Shown here: positions 16,739 through 25,494 of the stretch, piece by piece
How the letters are laid out: every line of letters starts with the position of its first letter
Position numbering within the stretch: position 1 is the first letter of the stretch
Assembly (NCBI RefSeq): GCF_016714275.1
Contig: NZ_JADJNP010000001.1
Coordinates: forward strand, 558,001 to 622,000
Direction of reading: 5' to 3'
Origin: Tessaracoccus sp.
Lineage (GTDB): Bacteria; Actinomycetota; Actinomycetes; Propionibacteriales; Propionibacteriaceae
Length of the DNA: 64,000 nt
Notes under the pieces: generated by a model
The model's input: the letters and a program-made list of their open reading frames with translations, nothing else
The model's database searches: none
Told to the model about the DNA's origin: nothing
Position numbers and translations under genes: made by a program

Positions 16739-18238
16739 GGCGGAATCAAGCGGTCGTCGCAACACCTCGATGACGGAGGTGGGTTGTGGCGACAAGGGAG
16801 CAGAAGAAGACGGCCATGGCGGAGCAGGGGCTGTCCGGTCGGCGTCGGCAATGGCGGGCGGATCGGGCGTTGCGTCCGCCGATGCGTTCACCGGGCAGGC
16901 CGGAGCCCTCACGCGCGGTGCAGCGTGCGTTCTGGCGGCTGATCGCCACGGGAATGTCCAGCGAGGACGCTGCGGCCGAGGTCGGCGTGTCGACCCCGGT
17001 GGGGTCCCGGTGGTTTCGCCACGCTGGCGGCATGCCACCGATCTCACTGGCCGATCCGACCGGCCGCTATTTGTCCTTCGAAGAGCGTGAGGAGATCGCG
17101 CTGCTGCGCGCTAAGCAGGTCGGGGTGCGTGAGATCGCGCGGAGGATCGGCCGCGATCCGGGGACGATCTCCCGAGAGCTGCGCCGCAACGCGGCCACGC
17201 GCAGCGGGACACTGGAGTATCGGGCGTTGGTGGCGCAGTGGAAGGCGCAGCAGGCAGCGAAGCGACCGAAGACGGCAAGGCTCGCGACCAACGACCGGTT
17301 GCGTGAGTACGTCCAGGAGCGCCTTGCTGGCAACGTCCGCAGACCGGACGGCAGCATCGTCGTCGGGCCGGAACCGCCGGCATGGAAGGGGCTGAACAAG
17401 CCGCATCGGCAGGATCGGCGGTGGGCGACTGCATGGAGTCCGGAGCAGATCTCGCACCGGCTGAAGGTTGATTTCCCTGATGATGAATCCATGCGCATCA
17501 GCCATGAGGCGATCTACCAGTCGCTGTTCATCCAGGGCCGTGGTGCGCTCAAACGCGAGCTGGTCACCTGCCTGCGAACCGGCCGCGCGCTACGACGCCC
17601 ACGATCTCGATCACAGAACCGCCCGCACGGGCATGTCACCGAGGATGTCGTGTTCTCCGAACGCCCTGCGGAGGCCGCAGACCGCGCCGTCCCCGGGCAT
17701 TGGGAGGGCGATCTGATCATCGGCACGGGCCGGTCCGCGATCGGCACGATCGTCGAGCGCAAAAGCCGCTCGACCCTGCTGGTGCATCTGCCGCGGCTTG
17801 AAGGCTACGGTGAGATCCCGCCGGTGAAGAACGGCCCCGCGCTGAGCGGCTACGGGGCGATCGCGATGAACGCCGCGCTGATCGCGTCGATGACAAAGCT
17901 TCCCGAACAGCTCCGCAAGACGCTCACCTGGGACCGCGGCAAGGAGCTCTCCGCGCACGCCCAGTTCGCGCTCGAGACCGGCACAAAGGTGTTCTTCGCT
18001 GATCCCCACTCGCCCTGGCAGCGGCCGACGAATGAGAACACCAACGGACTGCTGCGTCAGTACTTCCCGAAAGGCACCGACCTCTCGCGATGGTCCGCCG
18101 AGGAGCTAGAAGCGGTCGCTCTCGCGCTCAACAACCGGCCACGCAAGAGCCTGGACTGGAAGACACCCGCCGAGGTATTCGAAGAGCAGCTACGCTCGCT
18201 TCAACAACCCGGTGTTGCATCGACCGGTTGAACTCGCC
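16739..18238 (+). mobile_element. IS30-family insertion sequence nested in the IS3 element
   Basis: The 1500-bp element has imperfect inverted repeats of about 30 bp: left GGCG, then TCAA, CGGTCG and GCAACACC; the right end gives the same blocks on the other strand. A CAG is duplicated at 16736-16738 and 18239-18241, within the 2-3 bp duplication usual for IS30. It contains one transposase gene. The presence of intact ends and a clear target duplication indicates a simple insertion that is younger than the IS3 insertion. Confidence 0.92.
16786..18231 (+). CDS. IS30-family transposase
   Basis: A 481-residue DDE transposase. The N-terminal extension is basic. A helix-turn-helix follows around residues 95-130 (YLSFEEREEIALLRA, VREIARRIGRDPGTISRELRRN). 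The catalytic core has Asp in GHWEGDLIIG, Asp in LTWDRGKELS and Glu in PTNENTNGLLRQYFPKGTDL, the IS30 hallmarks. The reading frame is complete, starts with GTG after GGAGG and ends 7 bp before the right end of the element, so it looks functional. Confidence 0.95.
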   Translation: MATREQKKTAMAEQGLSGRRRQWRADRALRPPMRSPGRPEPSRAVQRAFWRLIATGMSSEDAAAEVGVSTPVGSRWFRHAGGMPPISLADPTGRYLSFEEREEIALLRAKQVGVREIARRIGRDPGTISRELRRNAATRSGTLEYRALVAQWKAQQAAKRPKTARLATNDRLREYVQERLAGNVRRPDGSIVVGPEPPAWKGLNKPHRQDRRWATAWSPEQISHRLKVDFPDDESMRISHEAIYQSLFIQGRGALKRELVTCLRTGRALRRPRSRSQNRPHGHVTEDVVFSERPAEAADRAVPGHWEGDLIIGTGRSAIGTIVERKSRSTLLVHLPRLEGYGEIPPVKNGPALSGYGAIAMNAALIASMTKLPEQLRKTLTWDRGKELSAHAQFALETGTKVFFADPHSPWQRPTNENTNGLLRQYFPKGTDLSRWSAEELEAVALALNNRPRKSLDWKTPAEVFEEQLRSLQQPGVASTG

Positions 18239-18575
18239 CAGTACACCTCGCTGGCGTTCACCGAAGCCCTCCACGAGGCCGGGATCACCGGCTCCATCGG
18301 GAGTGTGGGTGACGCCCTCGACAACGCGCTCATGGAATCCACCATCGGGCTGTTCAAGACCGAAGTCATCGACCACGAACAAGACGTCTGGACGTCCTGG
18401 AGACAAGTCGAGCAAGCCACCGCTTCCTGGGTCCACTGGTACAACCACGAACGTCTCCACTCCTCGATCGGAGACATCCCACCGGTCGAGTACGAAGACA
18501 ACCACTATGCTCTAACCCGAGGCCACGACAACCCCGTCGCCGCCTAACAACACCCTCCGACGAACCCAGGCCGGT

Positions 18576-19205
18576 TCAGTTGGCGCCGCAGGCGATCTTG
18601 ACGATCTCGTTGTCGCCGTAGTTGCGCACGTAGGTCTGGAACTGGCGGTAGAGCGCCGCATAGTAGTCCGCGTCCATGTTGCCGCCGCAGCCCCAGGACT
18701 CGTTTCCGACCCCGAAGAACGGCACGGTCCACGGCTCCTCCCGGCCGTGCTTCTTGCGGAGGTCGGCCATGATCGTGCCCGAGCTCAGGGTCATGTACTC
18801 GACCCAGTCCCGCATCTCGGCGACGGTTCCTGAGCCGACATTGCCGTTGATGTAGGCCTCCGCGCCCAGCTGGTCCAGCAGCTCGAAGAACTCGTGCGTT
18901 CCGAACTCGTTGGGGTCGACGACGCCGCCCCAGTGCGTGTTCACCATGCCCTCACGCCGCTCGCCGACGCCCTTCAGCCAGTGGTACTCGTCAGCGAAGC
19001 AGCCACCCGGCCAGCGGACGACGGGGACCTTGATCGCACGCAGCGCGTCGATGGCGTCGATGCGTAGGCCGTTGCGGTTGGGGATGCCCGAGTCGACGCC
19101 GACCCAGAGTCCCTCGTAGATGCCGCGGCCCAGGTGTTCGGCGAACTGGCCGTAAATGCGGCGGTCGAGGGTATGACGATGGGCGTCTGTGCGAATGGCG
19201 GTCAC
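18576..19205 (-). pseudogene. GH51 alpha-L-arabinofuranosidase, truncated after 209 residues by the IS
   Basis: The N-terminal part of an intracellular GH51 enzyme: RRIYGQFAEHLGRGIYEGLWVG, VPVVRWPGGCFADEYHW and FFGVGNESWGCGGNM, which holds the predicted acid/base Glu. Complete enzymes have about 500 residues with a nucleophile Glu in a later barrel strand; that half is missing here. The reading frame meets the IS3 inverted repeat, whose first three bases supply the TGA stop. The start is GTG 19205 behind AAGGAG. It was probably a functional member of the arabinoside regulon, since a TGTATCGATACA operator lies 62 bp upstream. The truncated product should be inactive. Confidence 0.88.
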
Positions 19206-19266
19206 GGGTGCTCCTTTGTCCCCTACCCGCGGTGCGGTTCCCGAGAGTCAGCACCGCGCGGCAATA

Positions 19267-19278
19267 TGTATCGATACA
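19267..19278. promoter_or_regulatory. LacI-type operator TGTATCGATACA, site 3
   Basis: Read on the minus strand the site is CTTGTATCGATACATA, matching site 1 upstream of GH127. It lies between the stop of LacI (2) and the start of the GH51 remnant, and all three sites have the same orientation with respect to the gene downstream. Confidence 0.75.
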
Positions 19279-19321
19279 AGGAAAGCATATCCAGCGCCCC
19301 TTGTCACGTCCCCCCTGCGGC

Positions 19322-20353
19322 CTACCTCCCCCTATAGAGCGCCGTGCTCGCGCGAACCACGAGCTCCGTCGGGACCGGCGGCACCGGCTCGGACAGCCGG
19401 ACGCCGGCGATGCGATCCAGAAGTTGTTGCACCGCGGCGCGGCCGACGGCGGCGAAGTCTTGGCGGACGGTAGTGAGCGGCGGCCAGAACGACGCGGCGT
19501 CAGCCATGTCGTCGAAGCCGACGACGCTGGTCTCACCCGGCACGTCCACGCCGTTCTCGTGCAGCGCCCGAAGCACCCCGAGGGCCATCTCATCGTTGGC
19601 CGCGAAGATCGCGGAGGCACCGCCGTTGCTCAGCAGTTCAAGGCCCGCCCGATAGCCGGACCCGGAGGACCAATCGCCGCGCCGCACCGGAGGCGCCGCG
19701 ATGCCCCGCTCCCATAGGCACGAGCGCCACGCCTCTTCGCGGCGGACGGCCGCGTACGAGTCGACGGGGCCGGCGACGTGGTGCACCGTCGGATGCCCGA
19801 GGCCGAGGAGGTGCTCGGTGGCCTGACACGCGCCCATAGCCTGGTTGGTGTCGATGATGGCGTCGCCGACCGAGTCGATGAGCACCACCGGCAACCCTGC
19901 GGGCAACTCCACCTCGCTGCGGGCAAGCGTTCGCCGCTCGAACAGGAGGAGGATGCCGTCGACGGGCTGCTCACCGAGCCGCTCGAGCGCGGCGGCGAGC
20001 CCCGAGGGATTCGACCCGTCGACGGGGACGAGGATCACCGAGTAGCCGACCTCGTTCGCCGCCAGCGCGATCGCCTCCCACGTCCGCACGTTGCCGTAGG
20101 TGGCCAGCGTGAACATGCCGACGCCGATGCTGCGGTACTCGCCCGAGCGCAGCGCGAGACCTATGCGGTTGCGCCGGTAGCCCAGCTCACGCATGGCCGC
20201 GAGCACCCGGTCCCGGGTGGCTGGTTCGACGTTGCTCGCGTCGTTGGCCACCCGCGAGACGGTCTGGGCGGACACGCCGGCACGCTCGGCGACCTGGCGT
20301 TGGGTGGCGCCGCGGTGCGCGATGCCGCCGCGGCCTGCCGCTGTATCTGTCAT
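19322..20353 (-). CDS. LacI family transcriptional regulator (2)
   Basis: A 343-residue repressor with the HTH TQRQVAERAGVSAQTVSRVANDASNVEPATRDRV (about residues 18-50) and a GalR-like effector domain ending in IFAANDEMALGVLRAL, VVGFDDMADAASFWPPLTTVRQDF and ELVVRAST. The start at ATG 20353 has GGAGGG and GGTGAG upstream; a longer frame from 20452 crosses the promoter. It diverges from the GH35 gene and precedes the GH51 remnant on its own strand. The palindromic TGATTGCGTAAACA between it and GH35 is its probable operator. Confidence 0.92.
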   Translation of the reverse strand: MTDTAAGRGGIAHRGATQRQVAERAGVSAQTVSRVANDASNVEPATRDRVLAAMRELGYRRNRIGLALRSGEYRSIGVGMFTLATYGNVRTWEAIALAANEVGYSVILVPVDGSNPSGLAAALERLGEQPVDGILLLFERRTLARSEVELPAGLPVVLIDSVGDAIIDTNQAMGACQATEHLLGLGHPTVHHVAGPVDSYAAVRREEAWRSCLWERGIAAPPVRRGDWSSGSGYRAGLELLSNGGASAIFAANDEMALGVLRALHENGVDVPGETSVVGFDDMADAASFWPPLTTVRQDFAAVGRAAVQQLLDRIAGVRLSEPVPPVPTELVVRASTALYRGR

Positions 20354-20424
20354 CTCACCTTCGCCCTCCGAGACGGGCAGGAAACCTGTCCTCCCGCGCC
20401 GCCGTGCGCTAGAGTCACCCACAA

Positions 20425-20438
20425 TGATTGCGTAAACA
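20425..20438. promoter_or_regulatory. Putative LacI-type operator TGATTGCGTAAACA
   Basis: An imperfect palindrome centred on CG in the divergent region between LacI (2), 72 bp away, and GH35, 39 bp away. The form TG-N-T-N-N-CG matches general LacI/GalR sites. It differs from the TGTATCGATACA type seen elsewhere, so a different regulator probably binds it. Confidence 0.5.
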
Positions 20439-20476
20439 TCGCGATCGCTCAACCCCTCACGAGAGGTCTCGCGCGC

Positions 20477-22249
20477 ATGTCACGCTTCGCCATCGGTGAC
20501 CACGACTTCCTCCTGGACGGTCGGCCGCACCGCATCCTATCCGGGGCGCTGCACTACTTCCGGACTCACCCTGGCGACTGGGCGGACCGCATCGCCAAGG
20601 CCCGTCGGATGGGCCTGAACACCATCGAGACCTATGTCGCCTGGAATGCTCACGAGCCGCGAAGGGGCGAGTGGTCCGCGTCGGGCACGACCGACCTGGG
20701 CCGCTTCCTCGATCTCGTCGCTGAGGCCGGCATGCACGCCATCGTCCGTCCCGGACCCTACATCTGCGCCGAATGGCACAACGGGGGGCTTCCGGCCTGG
20801 CTGACCGCCATGCCCGGCATCGGCCTACGCCGCTCGGAGCCGACATACCTGGCCGAGGTCGAGGCGTATCTTCGTCGCGTCTACGAGATCATCGGTCCGC
20901 GCCAGATCGACCTCGGCGGCAACGTCGTCCTCGTCCAGATCGAGAACGAGTACGGGGCCTACGGCGCAGACAAGGAGTACCTCGCAGAACTCGTCCGCGT
21001 CACGAAGGACGCGGGCATCACGGTGCCGTTGACGACGGTAGATCAACCGCAGCCGCAGATGCTGCGCGACGGCAGCCTTCGGGGACTGCATCTCACAGGC
21101 TCGTTCGGGTCGCGCGCCGTGGAACGCCTCGCGACGCTGCGCGAGCATCAGCCCACGGGTCCGCTGATGTGCTCGGAGTTCTGGTGCGGCTGGTTCGACT
21201 GGTGGGGCAACACGCACCACACGACATCGGCCTCCGACTCCGCCGCGGAGCTCGATGCGCTGCTCGCGACGGGGGCCTCGGTCAACATCTACATGGTCCA
21301 CGGCGGCACGAACTTCGGCCTGACGAACGGCGCGAACCACAAGGGCCGGTACCTGCCGTTGGCCACGTCCTACGACTACGACGCCCCACTCGACGAGGCC
21401 GGCGACCCGACGGCGAAGTACTTCGCGTTCCGCGACGTCATCGCCAGATATGCTCCGGTGGCAGACGAGCCGCCCGCTCCCGCCATCGCCCGCCCCGAGG
21501 TGGCCGCCCCGCTCTCCGTTCTCGGCGACTGGCGCTTGGCTCTGCCTGCGCCAACCGTGGAGGGAGAGACTCCCCCGACCTTCGAGGACCTGGGCCACGT
21601 CGGCGCGCTCATCGAGTACACCGCCGAGCTCCCTGCGGCCGCCTTCGGCGAGGAGTCGACAGCGCTCCTCACCGTCGACGACGCGGTGCGCGACCTGGCC
21701 TGGGTCGAGGTCGACGCCGTGCGCGTCGGACGGATGTCGCGGATGCGGCACGAGCGGTCACTCGCGATCCCCCGCGGCTGCGCGATCTCGATCCTCGTCG
21801 AGGACCTCGGGCGCGTGAACTATGGCCCGCGGATCGGCGAGGCGAAGGGCCTTATCGGCCAGCCGCGCGTCGGCGGGGTGCCGTTGACCGGATGGACGGC
21901 CACGCCCATCGATGTCGCCGCGATCGGCGCCGCGCTGACCGGCGACGAGGCAGACGGCGAGCAGGCGACGTCGCCCGCCCCCGGGCCGGTCGCGCTGCGC
22001 GGCGAGTTCGCACTCGACGCGCCGTCGGACCTGTTCCTCAGCACCGACGGCTGGGCGAAGGGATACGCGTTCGTGAACGGCTTCTTCCTCGGGCGCTACT
22101 GGTCGAACGGCCCGCAGCGAACGCTGTACGTGCCCGGCCCCGCCACGCGGGCTGGAGCGAACGTCGTCGTCTTCCTGGAGCTGGAGGGCACCGCCGAGAC
22201 CGTTGCACGATTCGTTCCGCGTCCGGACCTGGGCCCGGCCGAGGAGTAG
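20477..22249 (+). CDS. GH35 family beta-galactosidase
   Basis: A 590-residue cytoplasmic beta-galactosidase. The GH35 barrel starts with ILSGALHYFRTHPGDWADRI and contains RPGPYICAEWHNGGLPAWL. Glu158 in QIENEYGAYG is the predicted acid/base, and Glu234 in CSEFWCGWFDWWG the predicted nucleophile. Beta-sandwich domains follow, ending near GYAFVNGFFLGRYWSNGPQRTLYVPGP. It lacks a signal peptide. The start ATG 20477 is preceded by GAGAGG; upstream frame lies in the LacI promoter region. The divergent LacI gene is the likely controller. The expected reaction is release of terminal beta-D-galactose from imported oligosaccharides. Confidence 0.93.
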   Translation: MSRFAIGDHDFLLDGRPHRILSGALHYFRTHPGDWADRIAKARRMGLNTIETYVAWNAHEPRRGEWSASGTTDLGRFLDLVAEAGMHAIVRPGPYICAEWHNGGLPAWLTAMPGIGLRRSEPTYLAEVEAYLRRVYEIIGPRQIDLGGNVVLVQIENEYGAYGADKEYLAELVRVTKDAGITVPLTTVDQPQPQMLRDGSLRGLHLTGSFGSRAVERLATLREHQPTGPLMCSEFWCGWFDWWGNTHHTTSASDSAAELDALLATGASVNIYMVHGGTNFGLTNGANHKGRYLPLATSYDYDAPLDEAGDPTAKYFAFRDVIARYAPVADEPPAPAIARPEVAAPLSVLGDWRLALPAPTVEGETPPTFEDLGHVGALIEYTAELPAAAFGEESTALLTVDDAVRDLAWVEVDAVRVGRMSRMRHERSLAIPRGCAISILVEDLGRVNYGPRIGEAKGLIGQPRVGGVPLTGWTATPIDVAAIGAALTGDEADGEQATSPAPGPVALRGEFALDAPSDLFLSTDGWAKGYAFVNGFFLGRYWSNGPQRTLYVPGPATRAGANVVVFLELEGTAETVARFVPRPDLGPAEE

Positions 22250-22280
22250 CCCTCCTACCGAACGAAGAAGCTGCCGTCCC

Positions 22281-22844
22281 TCAGCCCACGAGCGACGCCG
22301 GCGCGAAGCGCACCGCGAACGGCTCCGCCACCTCGAACGACTCCGAACCCGAGGCGCGAGCAACCTCTCGATAGGCCCCGTCCACGAGACTCCACGCGAT
22401 GATCGACGGGACATCCGGATCGATGACCCAGTAGTGCGCGCACCCGGCACGCTGGAGACGGTCCTTCTTCAGCAGCAGATCCACCCCGCGCGTGGACGGA
22501 GACAGCACCTCGACAGCCAGTAGCGGGGCGGTCGGAAGGTCCACCTCCGTAAACGCCTCCTTCGGCGCCACAAGTAGGTCGGGCTGGATCACCGTGTCCT
22601 CGGCGAGCACGACGTCAACCGGCGCGTAGAGCACCAGAAGTCCACTCGGCGCCGCGTCCCGAAGGGCGACATAGAGGTTGCCCGAGACGTCCTGGTGGCG
22701 GACGCGAGGCGCGGGGGTCACGATGAGCGCCCCGTCAACGAGTTCGTATCGGTGCCCGTCATCGGGCACACCCTCAAGATCCGCGCGCGTCAACTCCCGC
22801 CCGTATGGCAGGAAGCTCGGCGCCTCGGTCGTCATGACGCTCAT
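22281..22844 (-). CDS. Uma2 family (DUF820) endonuclease-like protein
   Basis: A 187-residue protein with the Uma2/DUF820 pattern: YELVDGALIVTPAPRVRHQ, then VIQPDLLVAP with an Asp, LLAVEVLSPST with the Glu-X-Val element, and DLLLKKDRLQRAGCAHYWVIDPD. This is a PD-(D/E)XK nuclease fold. Members are often multicopy and of unknown target; some may be linked to mobile elements. It sits alone between GH35 and the KDG operon and shares no obvious pathway with either. Confidence 0.85.
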   Translation of the reverse strand: MSVMTTEAPSFLPYGRELTRADLEGVPDDGHRYELVDGALIVTPAPRVRHQDVSGNLYVALRDAAPSGLLVLYAPVDVVLAEDTVIQPDLLVAPKEAFTEVDLPTAPLLAVEVLSPSTRGVDLLLKKDRLQRAGCAHYWVIDPDVPSIIAWSLVDGAYREVARASGSESFEVAEPFAVRFAPASLVG

Positions 22845-22955
22845 GGTACCTCTCCCCTTCGCTCATGCCGCCCATCACACCGGAGCCGCAGGACGAGCAC
22901 AAACCCACCGCTAACCTGTGGATAACTCAGTCGCCCGTCGCGACGGCGACGTCGG

Positions 22956-23720
22956 TCAGCGGACGAGCCAGCCGCCGTCGACCGGGATGATCGCGCCGTT
23001 GACGTAGTCCGACGCCGAGGACGCGAGGAACACGAACGCTCCCTGCAGGTCGGCGCTCGTGCCCCAGCGCCCGGCGGGGATGCGGCCGAGGATGGCCTTC
23101 TCCCGCTCGACATCGGCGCGGATCGCCGCGGTGTTGTCGGTGGCCATGTACCCGGGCGCGATCGCGTTCGTGTTCACACCCTGAGCGGCGAGCTCGGCCG
23201 CGAACGACTTCGTGAGGCCGGCGATGGCGTGCTTGCTCGCCGTGTATCCCGGCACCAGGATGCCGCCCTGGAAGGAAAGCATCGACGCGACGTTGATGAT
23301 CTTTCCGCTCCGCTGGCCTACGAACCGCTGGGCGGCGGCGCGCGAGAGGTGGAACACCGAGTCGAGGTTGACGGCGAGAACCTCGTCCCAGTCCTCGGCC
23401 GGATGCTCGAGCAGCGGCGCGCGGCGGATGGTGCCTGCGTTGTTGACCAGGATGTCGATCCGTCCGAAGCGGTCGACAGCGGCCTGGACCGCAGCCTCCA
23501 ACTCCTCCGGCGTCGCCGTGGCGAAGTCGAGCTGCTGGGCGAGCGGCGCGCGGCCGAGGCCCTCGAGCAGCGCGACGGTCTCCGTCGGAACAGAACGGTC
23601 GAGCAGCGCAAGGTCGGCGCCGGCCTCGGCCAGCGCGAGCGCGGCGGCCTGGCCGAGGCCGCGAGAGGTGCCCGTCACGAGCGCGACCTTCCCGTCGAGC
23701 CGGAACGAGTCGAGAATCAT
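22956..23720 (-). CDS. kduD: SDR oxidoreductase, 2-dehydro-3-deoxy-D-gluconate 5-dehydrogenase type
   Basis: A 254-residue short-chain dehydrogenase. The cofactor site is VTGTSRGLGQAAALALAEAG, NNAGTIRR is the structural motif, and the catalytic residues are Ser in NVASMLSFQGG and Tyr159/Lys163 in YTASKHAIAGLTKSFA. The pattern closely follows KduD, which interconverts 2,5-diketo-3-deoxygluconate and 2-keto-3-deoxygluconate (KDG) in pectin/uronate breakdown. It is the third gene of a minus-strand operon after KDPG aldolase and KDG kinase, so KDG formed here can be phosphorylated and cleaved by its neighbours. A related sugar-acid dehydrogenase activity remains possible. Confidence 0.82.
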   Translation of the reverse strand: MILDSFRLDGKVALVTGTSRGLGQAAALALAEAGADLALLDRSVPTETVALLEGLGRAPLAQQLDFATATPEELEAAVQAAVDRFGRIDILVNNAGTIRRAPLLEHPAEDWDEVLAVNLDSVFHLSRAAAQRFVGQRSGKIINVASMLSFQGGILVPGYTASKHAIAGLTKSFAAELAAQGVNTNAIAPGYMATDNTAAIRADVEREKAILGRIPAGRWGTSADLQGAFVFLASSASDYVNGAIIPVDGGWLVR

Positions 23721-23747
23721 GCTTTCTCCTTGAGAGTCAGTCGGAGG

Positions 23748-24848
23748 CTATCGGTCGACACGGGCGCCACCGCCGGCGGCCAGCTTCGCGACCTCGGCGC
23801 CGGTGACCATCGACGTGTCGCCTGGGGTCGTCATGGCCAGCGCGCCGTGCGCGGCGCCCAGCTCGACGGCGGCCTGCAGTCCCCGGCCGGTGAGCAGGCC
23901 GTAGATCAGGCCGGATGCGAACGAATCGCCGCCGCCGACCCTGTCCAGGATCTCGAGGCCCTCACGATGCGTCGCCTGCACCAAGCCCGTATCCGGGGAC
24001 CAGGCGACGGCACCCCAGTCGTTATTCGACGCCGATCGAACCGTACGCAGCGTCGTGCCGATCGCCGCGAAGTTCGGATAGGCCTCCGCGACGCGGTTGA
24101 TCATGGCGCGGAAGCCCTCGATCGGCAGGGTGGTGAGGTTCTCGTCGACGCCCTCGACCTCGAAGCCGAGCGCGGCTGTGAAATCCTCCTCGTTGCCGAT
24201 CATGACGTCGACGAGGTGGGCGAGCTCGCGGTTGACCTCCTGCGCGCGGGCCTGGCCGCCGATCGCACTCCACAGGCTGGGGCGGTAGTTGAGGTCGTAG
24301 GAGATGCACGTGCCGTGCCTCTTCGCGGCCTTCATCACCGCGAGGGCCGTCGCCGCGCTCTGCTCCGACAGCGCCGCGAAGATGCCGCCGGTGTGCAGCC
24401 AGCGCACGCCCTGGCGGCCGAACAGCTCGTCGAGGTCGAGATCCTCCGGGCGCAGCTGCGAGACGGCCGTCTGCCCGCGGTACGAGACGCCCCTCGCGCC
24501 GCGGACACCGAAGCCGCGCTCGGTGAAGTTCAGCCCGTTGGAGGCGTTGCGCCCCACGCCGTCGCTCTTCGCCCAGTGGATCCACCGGTTGTCGACGCCC
24601 CCGGCGAGAATGAAGCCCTCGATCAGGCGGCCAACCTCGTCGTCGACGAACGACGTCAACACCGCCGTATCCAGCCCGAAGACCCGGGAGAGGCCGCGCA
24701 CGACGTTGTACTCGCCGCCCCCTTCCCACGCGGTGAACGAGCGGGCGGTGCGGACACGGAAGTCGCCCGGGTCGAGGCGCAGCATGACCTCGCCGAGACC
24801 GACGGCCTGGTAGCGGCAGTCCTCGGGGTTACGAAGATCGAGCGCCAT
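23748..24848 (-). CDS. kdgK: PfkB family sugar kinase, 2-keto-3-deoxygluconate kinase
   Basis: A 366-residue ribokinase/PfkB-type kinase. Substrate-binding segments are GLGEVMLRLDPGD at the start and GGGEYNVVRGLSRVFG near residue 43; the C-terminal catalytic motif is DRVGGGDSFASGLIYGLLTGR, with Asp as base and the anion hole GGGD. Compared with the usual DTxGAGD, the GGGD form is common in KDG kinases. Only one base separates it from the KDPG aldolase stop, and the SDR follows 27 bp downstream. Together the operon converts KDG to KDPG and then to pyruvate plus glyceraldehyde-3-phosphate. Confidence 0.87.
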   Translation of the reverse strand: MALDLRNPEDCRYQAVGLGEVMLRLDPGDFRVRTARSFTAWEGGGEYNVVRGLSRVFGLDTAVLTSFVDDEVGRLIEGFILAGGVDNRWIHWAKSDGVGRNASNGLNFTERGFGVRGARGVSYRGQTAVSQLRPEDLDLDELFGRQGVRWLHTGGIFAALSEQSAATALAVMKAAKRHGTCISYDLNYRPSLWSAIGGQARAQEVNRELAHLVDVMIGNEEDFTAALGFEVEGVDENLTTLPIEGFRAMINRVAEAYPNFAAIGTTLRTVRSASNNDWGAVAWSPDTGLVQATHREGLEILDRVGGGDSFASGLIYGLLTGRGLQAAVELGAAHGALAMTTPGDTSMVTGAEVAKLAAGGGARVDR

Positions 24849-24849
24849 G

Positions 24850-25467
24850 TCAGAACTCCGCGTTCATGGCGGCCACCGCGGACGCGCACAGGTGGCGAAC
24901 AGTGTCGAAGTCCCCCGCGTCGATGGCGGCCGACGGCACCATCCACGAGCCGCCGACTGCGGCGACGTTCGGCAGCGCGAGGTACTCCGCGATGTTGGCG
25001 GCCGAGACGCCGCCCGTCGGTATGAAGCGCACACCGCCGAACGGCGCGCCGAGGGCCTTGAGGGCCTTCACCCCGCCGTAGACATCCGCGGAGAAGAACT
25101 TGAGCGTCGTCAGACCCAGTTCGAGGGCGGCCATGATCTCCGACGGCGTGACCGTGCCCGGCACGACATCGACGCCGCGCGCGAGCGCCCGCTCGACGAC
25201 CCGCGGGTTCAGGCCCGGACTGACGATGAACCTGGCCCCGGCATCGACCGCGCGGTCGACCTGGTCGGCAGTCAGCACCGTTCCCGCCCCCATCAGGAGG
25301 TCGGAGTTCTCCGCCATGGCCGCGATCGCATCGATCCCCGCCGCGGTCCGGAGCGTCACTTCAGCGACAGGAATGCCGCCCGCCACCAGGGCCTCGCCGA
25401 GCCCTGCGGCACGGTCGGCCCGCTCGATCACCACCACCGGGACGATCCGGTTGTCACCCAGTTGCAT
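24850..25467 (-). CDS. eda: KDPG aldolase (2-dehydro-3-deoxy-phosphogluconate / 4-hydroxy-2-oxoglutarate aldolase)
   Basis: A 205-residue class I aldolase of the Eda family. GLGEALVAGGIPVAEVTLRT holds the conserved Glu, LLMGAGTVLTADQVDRAVDAGARFIVSPG is the family core, and LTTLKFFSADVYGG has the Schiff-base lysine. The GVRFIPTGGVSAANIAEYLA segment is the phosphate-binding region. It is the first gene of the KDG operon and lies across an operator from the divergent IclR regulator. Product: pyruvate and D-glyceraldehyde-3-phosphate. Confidence 0.9.
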   Translation of the reverse strand: MQLGDNRIVPVVVIERADRAAGLGEALVAGGIPVAEVTLRTAAGIDAIAAMAENSDLLMGAGTVLTADQVDRAVDAGARFIVSPGLNPRVVERALARGVDVVPGTVTPSEIMAALELGLTTLKFFSADVYGGVKALKALGAPFGGVRFIPTGGVSAANIAEYLALPNVAAVGGSWMVPSAAIDAGDFDTVRHLCASAVAAMNAEF

Positions 25468-25494
25468 GAGGCCCCCTTTGGCCAGGTCTCAAGA

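Larger units (their letters stand above)
16106..18547 (+). pseudogene. IS3-family transposase OrfB, split by IS30
   Basis: The first part (16106-16738, 211 codons) carries the HTH_21 segment YYAHAARGFEPTEQELDDAY and the first catalytic Asp in DLWWVADFTYVW. It stops at HHSDAGSQ, which holds the second Asp. The second part (18242-18547) resumes at YTSLAFTEALHEAG and contains the catalytic Glu in DNALMESTIGLFKTE and the final WYNHERLHSSIGDIPPVEYE. Removing the inserted element with one copy of the CAG duplication restores an uninterrupted 312-residue OrfB. The DDE triad is therefore split between two fragments, and this IS copy cannot move by itself. Confidence 0.9.
15725..18578. mobile_element. 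IS3-family insertion sequence, interrupted by an IS30-family element
   Basis: Terminal inverted repeats of about 26 bp begin TGAACCGGCCTGGG and contain GTCGGAGGG at both ends (15725 onward and, reversed, up to 18578), with few mismatches. Without the inserted 1500-bp element and its 3-bp duplication the IS would be about 1351 bp, normal for IS3. It encodes orfA (15780-16109) and a split orfB. There is no target duplication: the bases outside the two ends differ (gatgc and gttgg). The flanks also belong to different genes, which shows that adjacent DNA was deleted or that two copies recombined. Confidence 0.9.
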
